Source: a bacterium (lineage in GTDB: Bacteria; Tectomicrobia; Entotheonellia; Entotheonellales; Entotheonellaceae). Taken from it: 5,540 nucleotides of DNA. This document shows positions 1-5,132 of the stretch, in pieces. A model generated the notes under the pieces. It saw only the letters and a list, made by a program, of their open reading frames with translations, searched no databases and had not been told where the DNA came from. How positions within the stretch are numbered: the first letter of the stretch is position 1; each line of letters starts with the position of its first letter. The position numbers were made by a program, and so were the translations under genes. The stretch is taken from assembly GCA_027294925.1 (NCBI GenBank), contig JAPULM010000480.1, positions 1 to 5,540 on the forward strand. Reading direction: 5' to 3'.

Positions 1-1343
1 TCCTGTCCCGCCGCCGATACGATAGAGGGATCAACATCACGAAAAACGTTCAAGCTCAGCTCCAAACCTGCAAAAGCGCTCAGCACACGCGTAAACCAAT
101 ACCCCACTCGGGTCTCACCGCCAAGACGCAACAGATCGTAATTGGGCTGCGGGTCCTCGACATTAAACAGCGCGTCAGTCAGGCCGAGAGGGTCAGTATT
201 GATCTCCTGCTGATTACGCACAAACAGTTTCTGGCTCAAGGTCATGCGGCGGCGAAGAAAATAAGGAATATGCAGACGTCCTTCCAGCTCCTGCACAAAA
301 GAGGCGAGCTTCGCCGCGACGGTCAAGCGTTGGGCGCCTTTGAACAGATTACGATGCGTCCACGCCGCTAGGAGGCGAAAACGATCGACGGAACTGAAGC
401 CAAAGCCAAGATTTAGACGACGCGGTTTGCGCTCGCGGACCTCGATATCAATATCCAACGGCTCGTCATGTTCCTCTAGGTTGCGGGCGCGCGGCGTCAC
501 GGCTTGAAACATGCCGAGGTTATTACTGGCGTCCGCACTTTCTTTCAACGCCTTGTCACTGTAAGTTTGCCCTTCGCGAATGCTGGACTGACGACGAATC
601 GCCTGCCGGCGCACCTGCTTTGCCCCAACAATTGACACTCGACCAAAGGTGGTGCGCGACGCTGGGAGCACTGTGAAGGTGATGTCGGCCGTATGGGCTT
701 GCGTATTCACCTCCGTACGCGGCACGATCTGAGCGCGTGCATAGCCGGCGTTTCGCAAACCCGTTAGTAGGTATGCCCTACTCTGATTAAAAGCAGCTTT
801 GGTAATGCGCTGCCGGCGCTGCAACGGCAAGGCGGCCAACAACACCTCTTCGGCCGGCAATTCCGGCGCTAGCGTCCCGCCCAGGCGCACCGCTGTGACC
901 AGTGTTGGCGGCCCTTCATCGATTATAATAGTGATCGACACGGTATGCTTCTCCGTGTCTTCGTGTACATCACCGAGGCGAACGACCGTGTCCAAAAAAC
1001 CACGGTCGAAGTAAAATTTTTTCAAGCGCTGCAAGTCAGCCTCCAGGGTTGGCGGATTGTATGGCTCACCACGTTTCCAGGGCGGTATAAGCGGACGTTG
1101 CTTGGTTGCCATCACTTTTCTGAGAGCTGCACTTTTGAACTGGGTATTTCCATCCAAGACGATTTTCCGCACTTCGGGAAAAGGTACAGACGTATCTATA
1201 TCCTGCACCTTGGCGGTCTTTGAGGTACATGCTGCCTGTAGCAGTACGAGCATGCAAAACAGCGTAAACCGGCATGAACTTTTCCAATGACGAAGCAAAA
1301 CGATATAAGCATGGTTTCGCTTAGAAACCGTCTTAAAATTCAT
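1..1343 (-). CDS. Omp85-family (BamA/TamA-like) outer-membrane protein, C-terminus cut by window edge
   Basis: Translating the minus strand from the ATG at 1343 gives 447 open codons to the window edge. Residues about 56-146 form POTRA 1 (VRKIVLDGNTQF, ending DEGPP), about 147-227 POTRA 2, and about 233-303 POTRA 3 (FGRVSIVGAKQV). The barrel begins near 308 (RRLNLGFGFSS, then HRNLFKGAQRL, a typical Omp85 first-hairpin motif). Three POTRA domains match TamA better than BamA, which usually has five. Omp85 proteins of this kind insert or assemble beta-barrel proteins in the outer membrane. About the last 130-180 barrel residues should lie left of position 1. The N-terminus is a basic stretch, a hydrophobic run (FTLFCMLVLLQAA) and then C39, so it may be a lipoprotein, although Gln at -3 is a poor lipobox. 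This start is the first ATG in frame; its Shine-Dalgarno site is weak. Family is near certain; TamA versus another Omp85 subgroup is open. Confidence 0.9.
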   Translation of the reverse strand, partial: MNFKTVSKRNHAYIVLLRHWKSSCRFTLFCMLVLLQAACTSKTAKVQDIDTSVPFPEVRKIVLDGNTQFKSAALRKVMATKQRPLIPPWKRGEPYNPPTLEADLQRLKKFYFDRGFLDTVVRLGDVHEDTEKHTVSITIIIDEGPPTLVTAVRLGGTLAPELPAEEVLLAALPLQRRQRITKAAFNQSRAYLLTGLRNAGYARAQIVPRTEVNTQAHTADITFTVLPASRTTFGRVSIVGAKQVRRQAIRRQSSIREGQTYSDKALKESADASNNLGMFQAVTPRARNLEEHDEPLDIDIEVRERKPRRLNLGFGFSSVDRFRLLAAWTHRNLFKGAQRLTVAAKLASFVQELEGRLHIPYFLRRRMTLSQKLFVRNQQEINTDPLGLTDALFNVEDPQPNYDLLRLGGETRVGYWFTRVLSAFAGLELSLNVFRDVDPSIVSAAGQ

Positions 1344-1358
1344 GCAGAGCCTGTTTAC

Positions 1359-1376
1359 CCACCTTTGTAAAGGGGG
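1359..1376. repeat. Imperfect palindrome just upstream of the Omp85 start
   Basis: CCACCTTT (1359-1366) and AAAGGGGG (1369-1376) are reverse complements with one mismatch, giving a compact hairpin. On the minus strand it contains AGGTGG, the best Shine-Dalgarno-like string near the Omp85 start. That string lies 15 nt from the ATG, further than usual. The element could be a dispersed REP-like palindrome or a 5' leader hairpin; one copy cannot separate these. Confidence 0.45.
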
Positions 1377-1537
1377 AGAGGAAGAACTGAATGACCCTGA
1401 GCGACATGCGTGCTCATTGAATGTTACCTCTGTTTTTGTTACAACTGCCACCCATCAAAAATCTGTCCCTCATTATTGGCCATCTCGCATGGCGGATTAT
1501 CAGGCCGTCTTCTTATGTTTACGGAAGCGGCCTCGAC

Positions 1538-1543
1538 AGGAGG
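1538..1543 (+). promoter_or_regulatory. Ribosome binding site of the SDR fragment
   Basis: AGGAGG is a full consensus Shine-Dalgarno site with a 5-nt spacer to the ATG at 1549. It sets the start inside a longer open frame that reaches back to 1342, and shows the remnant was once a properly translated gene. Confidence 0.75.
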
Positions 1544-1548
1544 GTCGT

Positions 1549-1680
1549 ATGCAACGTTTGACCAATAAAGTGGTGCTGGTAACCGGTGCTGGGGGTGGGA
1601 TTGGGCGCGCCATGTGCGTCGGCCTGGTGCAACAAGGGGCCGACGTTATCACCGCAGATATCGACGCCAAGCTGGTCCGG
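1549..1680 (+). pseudogene. Short-chain dehydrogenase/reductase (SDR), N-terminal fragment only
   Basis: The first 42 codons are a textbook classical SDR N-terminus. They hold strand beta-1 (KVVLVTGAGGGIGRA, glycine motif TGxxxGIG at residues 12-19), the following helix, and strand beta-2 ending in D37, the acidic residue that favours NAD over NADP. These enzymes are normally about 250 residues, with a Ser-Tyr-Lys catalytic set near residues 140-160. Here similarity stops at about residue 42, so the NAG motif, catalytic residues and substrate-binding half are all missing. The frame stays open to 1791, but that part is only the antisense of the neighbouring peptidase's C-terminus. The fragment abuts the peptidase stop codon and cannot be an active dehydrogenase. 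The start and ribosome binding site are intact, so it may still be translated. A substrate cannot be inferred. Confidence 0.85.
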
Positions 1681-1681
1681 C

Positions 1682-2941
1682 TCAAGTGGCCTCTGGTGCC
1701 GTATCCAACGCCGCCCGACGGATGGCTTGGATGCGTTCCAAGACTGGCGGATGCGAATAATTTAGAAACACATAAAACGGGTGCGGGGTGAGATTCGACA
1801 GATTATGCAAAGACAGTTTTTGCAGGCCTTGCACCAGCGCTTCGGGGTTGTCACCGGTCTGCGTCGCAAAACGATCGGCCTCATATTCATGCCGGCGAGA
1901 AAAAAGGCTCATGGCAATCGACAGTAACAGCTCCACTGGGGCATAAAGCAAACCGAAAAAGATCATCCCGGCATAGATAGACGGCTGGTTCATCGAGAAG
2001 GCGCGAAAAAGGCCCTCGTGCGTCATAAAAATCGACAGTAGAAAAAACATCACACCCATGTGTGCAATGCTAAGCAGCATACCTTTGATCACGTGTTTTT
2101 TCTTGTAATGCCCAATCTCATGCGCCAACACCGCCACCAGTTCGGCGTTCGTTAGCTGATCGATCAAGGTATCGAACAGAGCAATCCGTTTGCTTTTACC
2201 AAAGCCGGAAAAAAACGCATTCGATTTGCTGGAGCGACGAGAACCGTCCATCACAAACACATCTTTGAGTGGGAAACCCACCCGCTGGGCATAGGTAAAC
2301 AGCGCCTCCTTCAGTGCTCCGGGGTCTAAGGGTTTGAAGGTGTTGAACAGCGGCATAATCCAGCTTGGCGCGATAAACTGCACCGCAAGCATAAATGCGG
2401 TGGTAACGCCCCAACAGTACAACCATGCATAATGTCCGGCATAGGCAAAGAAGGCCAGGATACCGGCCAGTAGCGGTCCACCCAGCAGGATTGCCAAGCC
2501 AAACCCTTTGAGCATATCCGTTATGAAGGTCCAGGGCGTCGTTTGGTTGAAACCAAAACGCGCTTCAAGGGTAAAGGTTGAGTAAATACTGAAAGGAATC
2601 GACAGCAAGGTGCGACCGAGCATCAGCAATCCAATATAAAGCAGACCGCTCCAAATGGGACCGGACACCCACCCACCCACAAGGTGATCTAGAGCCGGAA
2701 AGCCACCGGCAAACCAAAAGATCAGGGTCACCAGCAACGAAAAGGTTCCCGTCACCCAGCCAAATTGCGTTTGCACGCGGGTGTAAGCCTGTGACTTACG
2801 GTACGCATCGGCATCATAGACATCTTGAAAGGCTGCCGGCAGTTCAGGCCGCAAGGTACGCAAATTAAGCATGTCGGCAACCACATTCAAGCTGAAATCG
2901 ACCAGCAACGTTGCCAAAATAATGATGGCATAGACATTCAT
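1682..2941 (-). CDS. M48 family (Ste24/CAAX-protease type) membrane zinc metallopeptidase
   Basis: This 419-residue protein has the full length and order of Ste24-type peptidases. Residues about 1-200 are the M48 N-terminal membrane domain with several hydrophobic segments (about 3-20, 62-80, 96-118, 147-168, 172-193). The catalytic domain covers about 207-408. HEIGH at 274-278 supplies two zinc-binding histidines and the catalytic E275. HEYEAD at 351-356 supplies the third ligand, E352, and D356. Two more hydrophobic segments (about 286-306 and 321-345) lie between these motifs, as in Ste24. The C-terminal HPPVLERI (397-404) is the usual family end, so the gene is complete. Bacterial members are thought to cleave membrane or exported proteins; the substrate here is unknown. 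The ATG at 2941 has AAGGGG 6 nt upstream. It lies 3 nt after a small gene, probably in one transcript. Its stop touches the broken SDR fragment, and no terminator hairpin is visible there. Confidence 0.95.
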   Translation of the reverse strand: MNVYAIIILATLLVDFSLNVVADMLNLRTLRPELPAAFQDVYDADAYRKSQAYTRVQTQFGWVTGTFSLLVTLIFWFAGGFPALDHLVGGWVSGPIWSGLLYIGLLMLGRTLLSIPFSIYSTFTLEARFGFNQTTPWTFITDMLKGFGLAILLGGPLLAGILAFFAYAGHYAWLYCWGVTTAFMLAVQFIAPSWIMPLFNTFKPLDPGALKEALFTYAQRVGFPLKDVFVMDGSRRSSKSNAFFSGFGKSKRIALFDTLIDQLTNAELVAVLAHEIGHYKKKHVIKGMLLSIAHMGVMFFLLSIFMTHEGLFRAFSMNQPSIYAGMIFFGLLYAPVELLLSIAMSLFSRRHEYEADRFATQTGDNPEALVQGLQKLSLHNLSNLTPHPFYVFLNYSHPPVLERIQAIRRAALDTAPEAT

Positions 2942-2944
2942 CGT

Positions 2945-3100
2945 CTACCCCTTGGCATGCCCTTGTACATTGACATCTTCCAGATAAATTTGAACTTCAT
3001 AGCCGTTCTCATCGATCAACGCAATAATCGCACGGATAAAATTTTCACTTTGTAAAAGGCTACTTGCCTCAGCTAGCGTCCCGGTCACCACCATCTCCAT
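2945..3100 (-). CDS. Small protein of 51 residues, upstream operon partner of the M48 peptidase
   Basis: This short frame begins MEMVVTGTLAEASSLL and ends YLEDVNVQGHAKG. The ATG at 3100 has a good Shine-Dalgarno site (GAGGTG, 5-nt spacer), and an in-frame TAG 18 nt upstream limits the frame. An ATG two codons later is a less likely start. The stop is followed after 3 nt by the M48 ATG, spacing typical of translational coupling. There is no signal peptide or membrane segment. The pattern suggests a small cytosolic alpha/beta unit: a helix around residues 8-33, then a strand-like EVQIYLEDV. I do not recognise a family. The gene looks real from the ribosome binding site, the tight spacing and a protein-like composition. 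A regulator or partner of the peptidase is a guess from position only. Confidence 0.7.
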   Translation of the reverse strand: MEMVVTGTLAEASSLLQSENFIRAIIALIDENGYEVQIYLEDVNVQGHAKG

Positions 3101-3150
3101 TTCTTCACCTCTGAGCTATCAGGTCAACAATGTTCATGAGCGTCACACGT

Positions 3151-3177
3151 AGTATACCTGAATCTTGCGATCAGCAA
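3151..3177 (-). promoter_or_regulatory. Candidate promoter of the small gene-M48 operon
   Basis: On the minus strand TATACT (3156 to 3151) matches five of six bases of the -10 consensus, about 50 nt before the small gene's start. The upstream TTGCTG (3177 to 3172) is a partial -35 box with a short 15-nt spacer. This -35 overlaps a dyad, TTGCgatcaGCAA (3165-3177), which could be a regulator site. The -10 box is good and the -35 weak. Confidence 0.35.
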
Positions 3178-3182
3178 TACAA

Positions 3183-3233
3183 CTTGACCCAAGATATGCA
3201 ACACGTGCTTAGCATCAACTAGCTTGTCCCAAG
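3183..3233. promoter_or_regulatory. Two copies of the dyad CTTGnnnCAAG, possible operator pair
   Basis: CTTGACCCAAG (3183-3193) and CTTGTCCCAAG (3223-3233) differ only at the fifth base, and each is a dyad of CTTG and CAAG around three bases. Their centres are 40 bp apart, close to four helical turns, in the divergent region just before the DUF5658-like gene. A palindromic CACGTG (3202-3207) lies between them. This is the layout of a dimeric repressor or activator bound at two sites, but no regulator gene is adjacent and the sites are short. Confidence 0.4.
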
Positions 3234-3249
3234 TGCCGATAAGGAGCCC

Positions 3250-3705
3250 TTGAGGCATCACACGCCGACCTTGTTGCTGCGAAAGGTAATGGATTTGATT
3301 GAAGCAAAAGGCCAAGTATCAGATACCGAACAAGCACCAACCTCGCAGTCGTCCCAATTTATCGTCGGAACACCGCAACATTTCCGCTGGTTGCATGGCA
3401 TCATTCAAATTGTTCTACTACTGAATCTCATGGATGCTATCTTTACCCTGTTCTGGGTCAAGGCAGGGCTCGCGGTGGAATCAAATATTCTCTTACAGAG
3501 CACAGTAAACGAACATCCGGTAGCCTTTATGATGATCAAAACCACCTTAGTGTCATTGGGATCTCTACTCCTGTGGAAGCGGCGCTATCACCCTTTGGCG
3601 GTGGTGGGTTTATTTGTTATCTTCCTGGTCTACTACTATCTGCTGCTTTACCACTTACAATTCTCCAGCTTTATCATCCGGCTTATCCTCAACAGGCCGA
3701 CATAA
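3250..3705 (+). CDS. Three-helix inner-membrane protein, DUF5658-like
   Basis: The protein has a soluble N-terminus of about 48 residues rich in Q, S and T, then three membrane helices at about 50-70, 89-108 and 115-135 and a short basic tail. Conserved-looking polar positions sit in or next to the helices: N59 and D62 (LLNLMDAIFTLFW), E77 and N79 after helix 1 (AVESNILL), K97 in helix 2 and YH at 134-135. This NxxD...ExN...K...YH pattern is my memory of the uncharacterised DUF5658 family; no reaction is known. The start is uncertain. TTG at 3250 has AAGGAG with a short 3-nt spacer, whereas ATG at 3289 (residue 14) has almost no usable site; both keep all three helices. The gene diverges from the M48 operon and may be controlled by the CTTGnnnCAAG dyads before it. 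No T-tailed terminator follows. Confidence 0.75.
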   Translation: MRHHTPTLLLRKVMDLIEAKGQVSDTEQAPTSQSSQFIVGTPQHFRWLHGIIQIVLLLNLMDAIFTLFWVKAGLAVESNILLQSTVNEHPVAFMMIKTTLVSLGSLLLWKRRYHPLAVVGLFVIFLVYYYLLLYHLQFSSFIIRLILNRPT

Positions 3706-3760
3706 TGCAAACCACCTTCAAGATGCCCCTCTGATTCTGCTTGGTGCGGCTCGGCACCTA

Positions 3761-3913
3761 TTATATCACACCACCTACCCGCATACCTGGATCGGTTCTA
3801 GCGGCGTAGGTGGCAGCCGCCGCGCGCTTGGAGACGCCGGTCTTGTTGAAGATCCTCGTATAAAGGCTTGGGTCGTAATCAAATAGCCGGATTGACGCGG
3901 CCTTATAAATGAA
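3761..3913 (-). pseudogene. Possible decayed C-terminus of a LuxR-type helix-turn-helix regulator
   Basis: The roughly 200 nt between the DUF5658-like gene and vapB have no supported plus-strand gene. On the minus strand a frame bounded by TAA at 3916-3914 and TAA at 3763-3761 reads 50 codons. It includes IFNKTGVSKRAAAATYA (about 3853 to 3803), which resembles the end of LuxR/FixJ DNA-binding domains, where a recognition helix is followed by an IF-K-GV-R-A-AA-YA pattern. There is no start codon in a sensible place and no ribosome binding site, and the first half of the domain is missing, so it could only be a remnant. The resemblance comes from memory, rests on about 17 residues and could be chance. 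Confidence 0.3.
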
Positions 3914-3920
3914 TTATTTT
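3892..3920 (+). promoter_or_regulatory. Candidate sigma70-like promoter of vapBC
   Basis: TTGACG (3892-3897, five of six consensus bases) stands 17 nt before TATTTT (3915-3920, four of six). Transcription would begin near 3927, giving a leader of about 30 nt that carries the vapB ribosome binding site. The -10 box lies in the left arm of an inverted repeat, as expected for a self-repressed toxin-antitoxin operon. Confidence 0.5.
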
Positions 3921-3940
3921 ATAGCTAAAATGATAATTCA
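3910..3940. promoter_or_regulatory. Inverted repeat, likely VapB/VapBC operator
   Basis: TGAATTAT (3910-3917) and ATAATTCA (3933-3940) are a perfect 8-bp inverted repeat with a 15-nt spacer. A second, inner dyad TTTTAtagcTAAAA spans 3917-3930. The repeat covers the -10 box and predicted transcription start and ends just before the ribosome binding site GGAGG (3943-3947). VapB-type AbrB-fold antitoxins are known to bind such palindromes with their toxin and repress their own operon; applying that here is inference. Confidence 0.6.
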
Positions 3941-3955
3941 ACGGAGGTGGCTACC

Positions 3956-4180
3956 ATGAGAAGTACGATTACGGCCAGAGGACAAACCGTTATTCCCGCC
4001 GATATTCGCCGCCGATTCAACCTCTCTCCATCCGACCGGCTAGAATGGTTCGTTGAAGATGATACCATTCGTGTGGTGCCGGTACGCGAAAATCCCATCG
4101 AGGCGTTTCGCGGTCGCGGTCGCGGTGGGACGGTAGATCGTCTAGTGGCAGAGCGCCAGACAGATCGGGCATGCGAATGA
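3956..4180 (+). CDS. vapB: VapB-type antitoxin, AbrB/SpoVT fold
   Basis: This 74-residue protein begins with an AbrB/SpoVT swapped-hairpin DNA-binding domain (about residues 2-44: STITARGQTVIPADIRRRF, then LSPSDRLEWFVEDDTIRVVPV). The tail of about 30 residues (ENPIEAF, a Gly/Arg stretch at 52-58, TVDRLVAERQTDR) should wrap around and inhibit the toxin. The dimer normally neutralises the VapC RNase and represses the operon. I choose ATG 3956 because GGAGG stands 8 nt before it; the GTG at 3947 overlaps that site. The stop overlaps the toxin start by 4 nt (ATGA), so translation is probably coupled. The length is normal for the family and the frame is intact. Confidence 0.93.
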   Translation: MRSTITARGQTVIPADIRRRFNLSPSDRLEWFVEDDTIRVVPVRENPIEAFRGRGRGGTVDRLVAERQTDRACE

Positions 4181-4578
4181 ATCGCTATCTGTTGGATACG
4201 TCCGCACTGCTCACCCTTCGGGATGATGAAGCGGGGGCAGAGAACGTGGCCAATCTCCTATATCAGGCACAAAATCAACAGGTCGAATGCTTTGCCTGCT
4301 TCATGACGTTAATGGAACTGCTTTATCGGGTGTGGAGAGATGAGAGCGAATCTGCCGGGCGCTTGGCTTATGAGCAGTGTCAGTCTCTGCCGATTACCTG
4401 GATTCATGAGGACCGGATGCTGCTTGAAAAAGCAGCTGAAATCAAGGCGATTTATCGTCTTTCATTAGCAGATGCTTGGATTGCGGCATGTGCCGTCCTG
4501 CAAGGTGCAACTTTGGTTCACAAAGACCCGGAATTTGAGCAAGTGTCTTGTTTGCAACTCACGCTACCTTATAAATAA
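4177..4578 (+). CDS. vapC: VapC-type toxin, PIN-domain ribonuclease
   Basis: This 133-residue protein is one PIN domain. It opens with MNRYLLDTSALLTL, where D7 is the first metal ligand. The other acidic residues are E47 (TLMELLYRV), D99 (SLADAWIAA) and D117 (VHKDPEF). All four positions of the Mg/Mn active site are present, so the toxin should be active. VapC enzymes cut RNA, often initiator tRNA or the 23S sarcin-ricin loop; which RNA is cut here cannot be read from sequence. The ATG at 4177 overlaps the antitoxin stop as ATGA. An in-frame ATG at 4171 would add two residues (MR) and is the alternative start. No terminator with a T-run is seen in the 156 nt before the convergent zinc-ribbon gene. 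Confidence 0.95.
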   Translation: MNRYLLDTSALLTLRDDEAGAENVANLLYQAQNQQVECFACFMTLMELLYRVWRDESESAGRLAYEQCQSLPITWIHEDRMLLEKAAEIKAIYRLSLADAWIAACAVLQGATLVHKDPEFEQVSCLQLTLPYK

Positions 4579-4618
4579 AAATAAATAAGAGTACAGGAAT
4601 TCCAAAGGGTATTTTCGC

Positions 4619-4652
4619 GCCGCCACCCCTGACGCATGCCTCCGCTGGCGGC
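4619..4652. other. Inverted repeat between the convergent vapC and zinc-ribbon genes
   Basis: GCCGCCA (4619-4625) and TGGCGGC (4646-4652) form a perfect 7-bp GC-rich stem with a 20-nt loop that contains GCATGC. Its place between two convergent genes suggests a shared stop for transcription, but neither strand has a T-run after it, so it is not a standard intrinsic terminator. The rest of 4579-4734 holds no gene I can support. Confidence 0.3.
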
Positions 4653-4734
4653 CACATCACGGACTAAAGTATTGAAGGAAAACTGGGAATGGGCAGGAAA
4701 TCGCTTCCCTGTGTCACGCACAGACACCATCTTG

Positions 4735-4920
4735 TCACGACGGTACATATCCACAAACGGTACATCGGGTCTTGTTGCCCGTCGTCCACACCGCAGGGCC
4801 ATGACACCAGTCGCAGCGGGGTGTCCCCTGGTTCTGAAATAGTGCACGCTGCAGCAATGGCGCCACCGCGGCAAGCACATTGGCCGTCGTAAGGGGTTTC
4901 GTATTCGTATGAGGTTGCAT
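4735..4920 (-). CDS. Small zinc-ribbon protein, 61 residues
   Basis: The N-terminal 34 residues (MQPHTNTKPLTTANVLAAVAPLLQRALF...) include a probable helix at about 11-28. A zinc-ribbon knuckle pair follows: C36-D-W-C39 and C53-T-V-C56-G-Y, 13 residues apart. Such CxxC...CxxC ribbons bind one zinc ion and occur in small nucleic-acid-binding or protein-binding proteins; I do not recognise the exact family. The ATG at 4920 follows a purine-rich leader with AGGAGAGGA and GAGGGG. The frame is open back to 5001, but that extension has no comparable site and looks non-coding. The gene converges on vapC and lies downstream of the exported-protein gene on the same strand, separated by 212 nt and a hairpin. 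Confidence 0.7.
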   Translation of the reverse strand: MQPHTNTKPLTTANVLAAVAPLLQRALFQNQGTPRCDWCHGPAVWTTGNKTRCTVCGYVPS

Positions 4921-5022
4921 GTCCCCTCTTCCTCTCCTGACGAACCTGGATCTATATTGGCAATGTGATCCGACAACAGTAATGGTGATCATAACACACA
5001 CGTCAACCCCAACAGAACGAAC

Positions 5023-5049
5023 CCTTCACCGTGGGATGCAAGGTGAAGG
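5023..5049 (-). terminator. Hairpin, possible terminator of the exported-protein gene
   Basis: CCTTCACC (5023-5030) and GGTGAAGG (5042-5049) make a perfect 8-bp stem with an 11-nt loop, 83 nt after the stop of the minus-strand exported-protein gene. On that strand the hairpin is followed by GTTCGTTCTGTT, which is rich in T but not a clean run. The stretch 4921-5132 holds no gene I can support. Confidence 0.45.
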
Positions 5050-5132
5050 CGGCGGCTGATGTCTGACGTGTACAGGGTAGAAAAAGCAGGTGGCTGGGAG
5101 GGAAAATCAGGTAAACGGACAAACCGTATGTG

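Larger units (their letters stand above)
1344..1548. other. Divergent intergenic region between Omp85 gene and SDR fragment
   Basis: No convincing gene lies here on either strand. The plus-strand frame is open upstream of the SDR start, but its translation shows no domain, and the strong ribosome binding site at 1538 marks the true start. I found no promoter with both good boxes. A minus-strand GATAAT (1501 to 1496) could be a -10 box, but no -35 box stands at the right distance. The one clear structure is the imperfect palindrome at 1359-1376. Confidence 0.5.
3901..4576. repeat. 10-bp direct repeats flanking vapBC
   Basis: CCTTATAAAT occurs exactly at 3901-3910, next to the promoter and operator, and again at 4567-4576, at the vapC stop codon. 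The two copies frame the module almost exactly. This could be a scar of insertion or a site for loss by recombination. The string is short and AT-rich and the right copy is coding, so chance is quite possible. Confidence 0.25.

Noticed and set aside
1534..1547. CGAC/GTCG stem placing the SDR ribosome binding site AGGAGG exactly in its loop
   Set aside because: The stem is only 4 bp, too weak to argue for translational control, and the gene is a fragment.
1342..1548. Open plus-strand frame extending the SDR fragment upstream to 1342
   Set aside because: The translation has no SDR-like or other recognisable sequence, and a consensus ribosome binding site marks the start at 1549.
3705..3734. 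Nine-codon frame starting in the TAATG overlap at the end of the DUF5658-like gene
   Set aside because: It stops after MQTTFKMPL; the ATG overlap is most likely chance, and no continuing domain appears in the other frames.
3801..3823. GCGGCG/CGCCGC hairpin after the DUF5658-like gene, considered as its terminator
   Set aside because: There is no T-run after the stem on the plus strand, and it lies within GC-rich sequence read as the minus-strand remnant.
3614..3886. 90-codon plus-strand frame overlapping the DUF5658-like gene
   Set aside because: Its first third is an out-of-frame reading of the membrane protein, it has no ribosome binding site, and the rest resembles no protein.
4711..4727. 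GTGTC/GACAC dyad just after the zinc-ribbon stop, considered as a terminator
   Set aside because: A 5-bp stem without a T-run on either strand is not enough.
4569..4976. 135-codon minus-strand frame overlapping the zinc-ribbon gene
   Set aside because: The competing frame has the CxxC pairs and the ribosome binding site; this one has an irregular composition and overlaps the vapC end.
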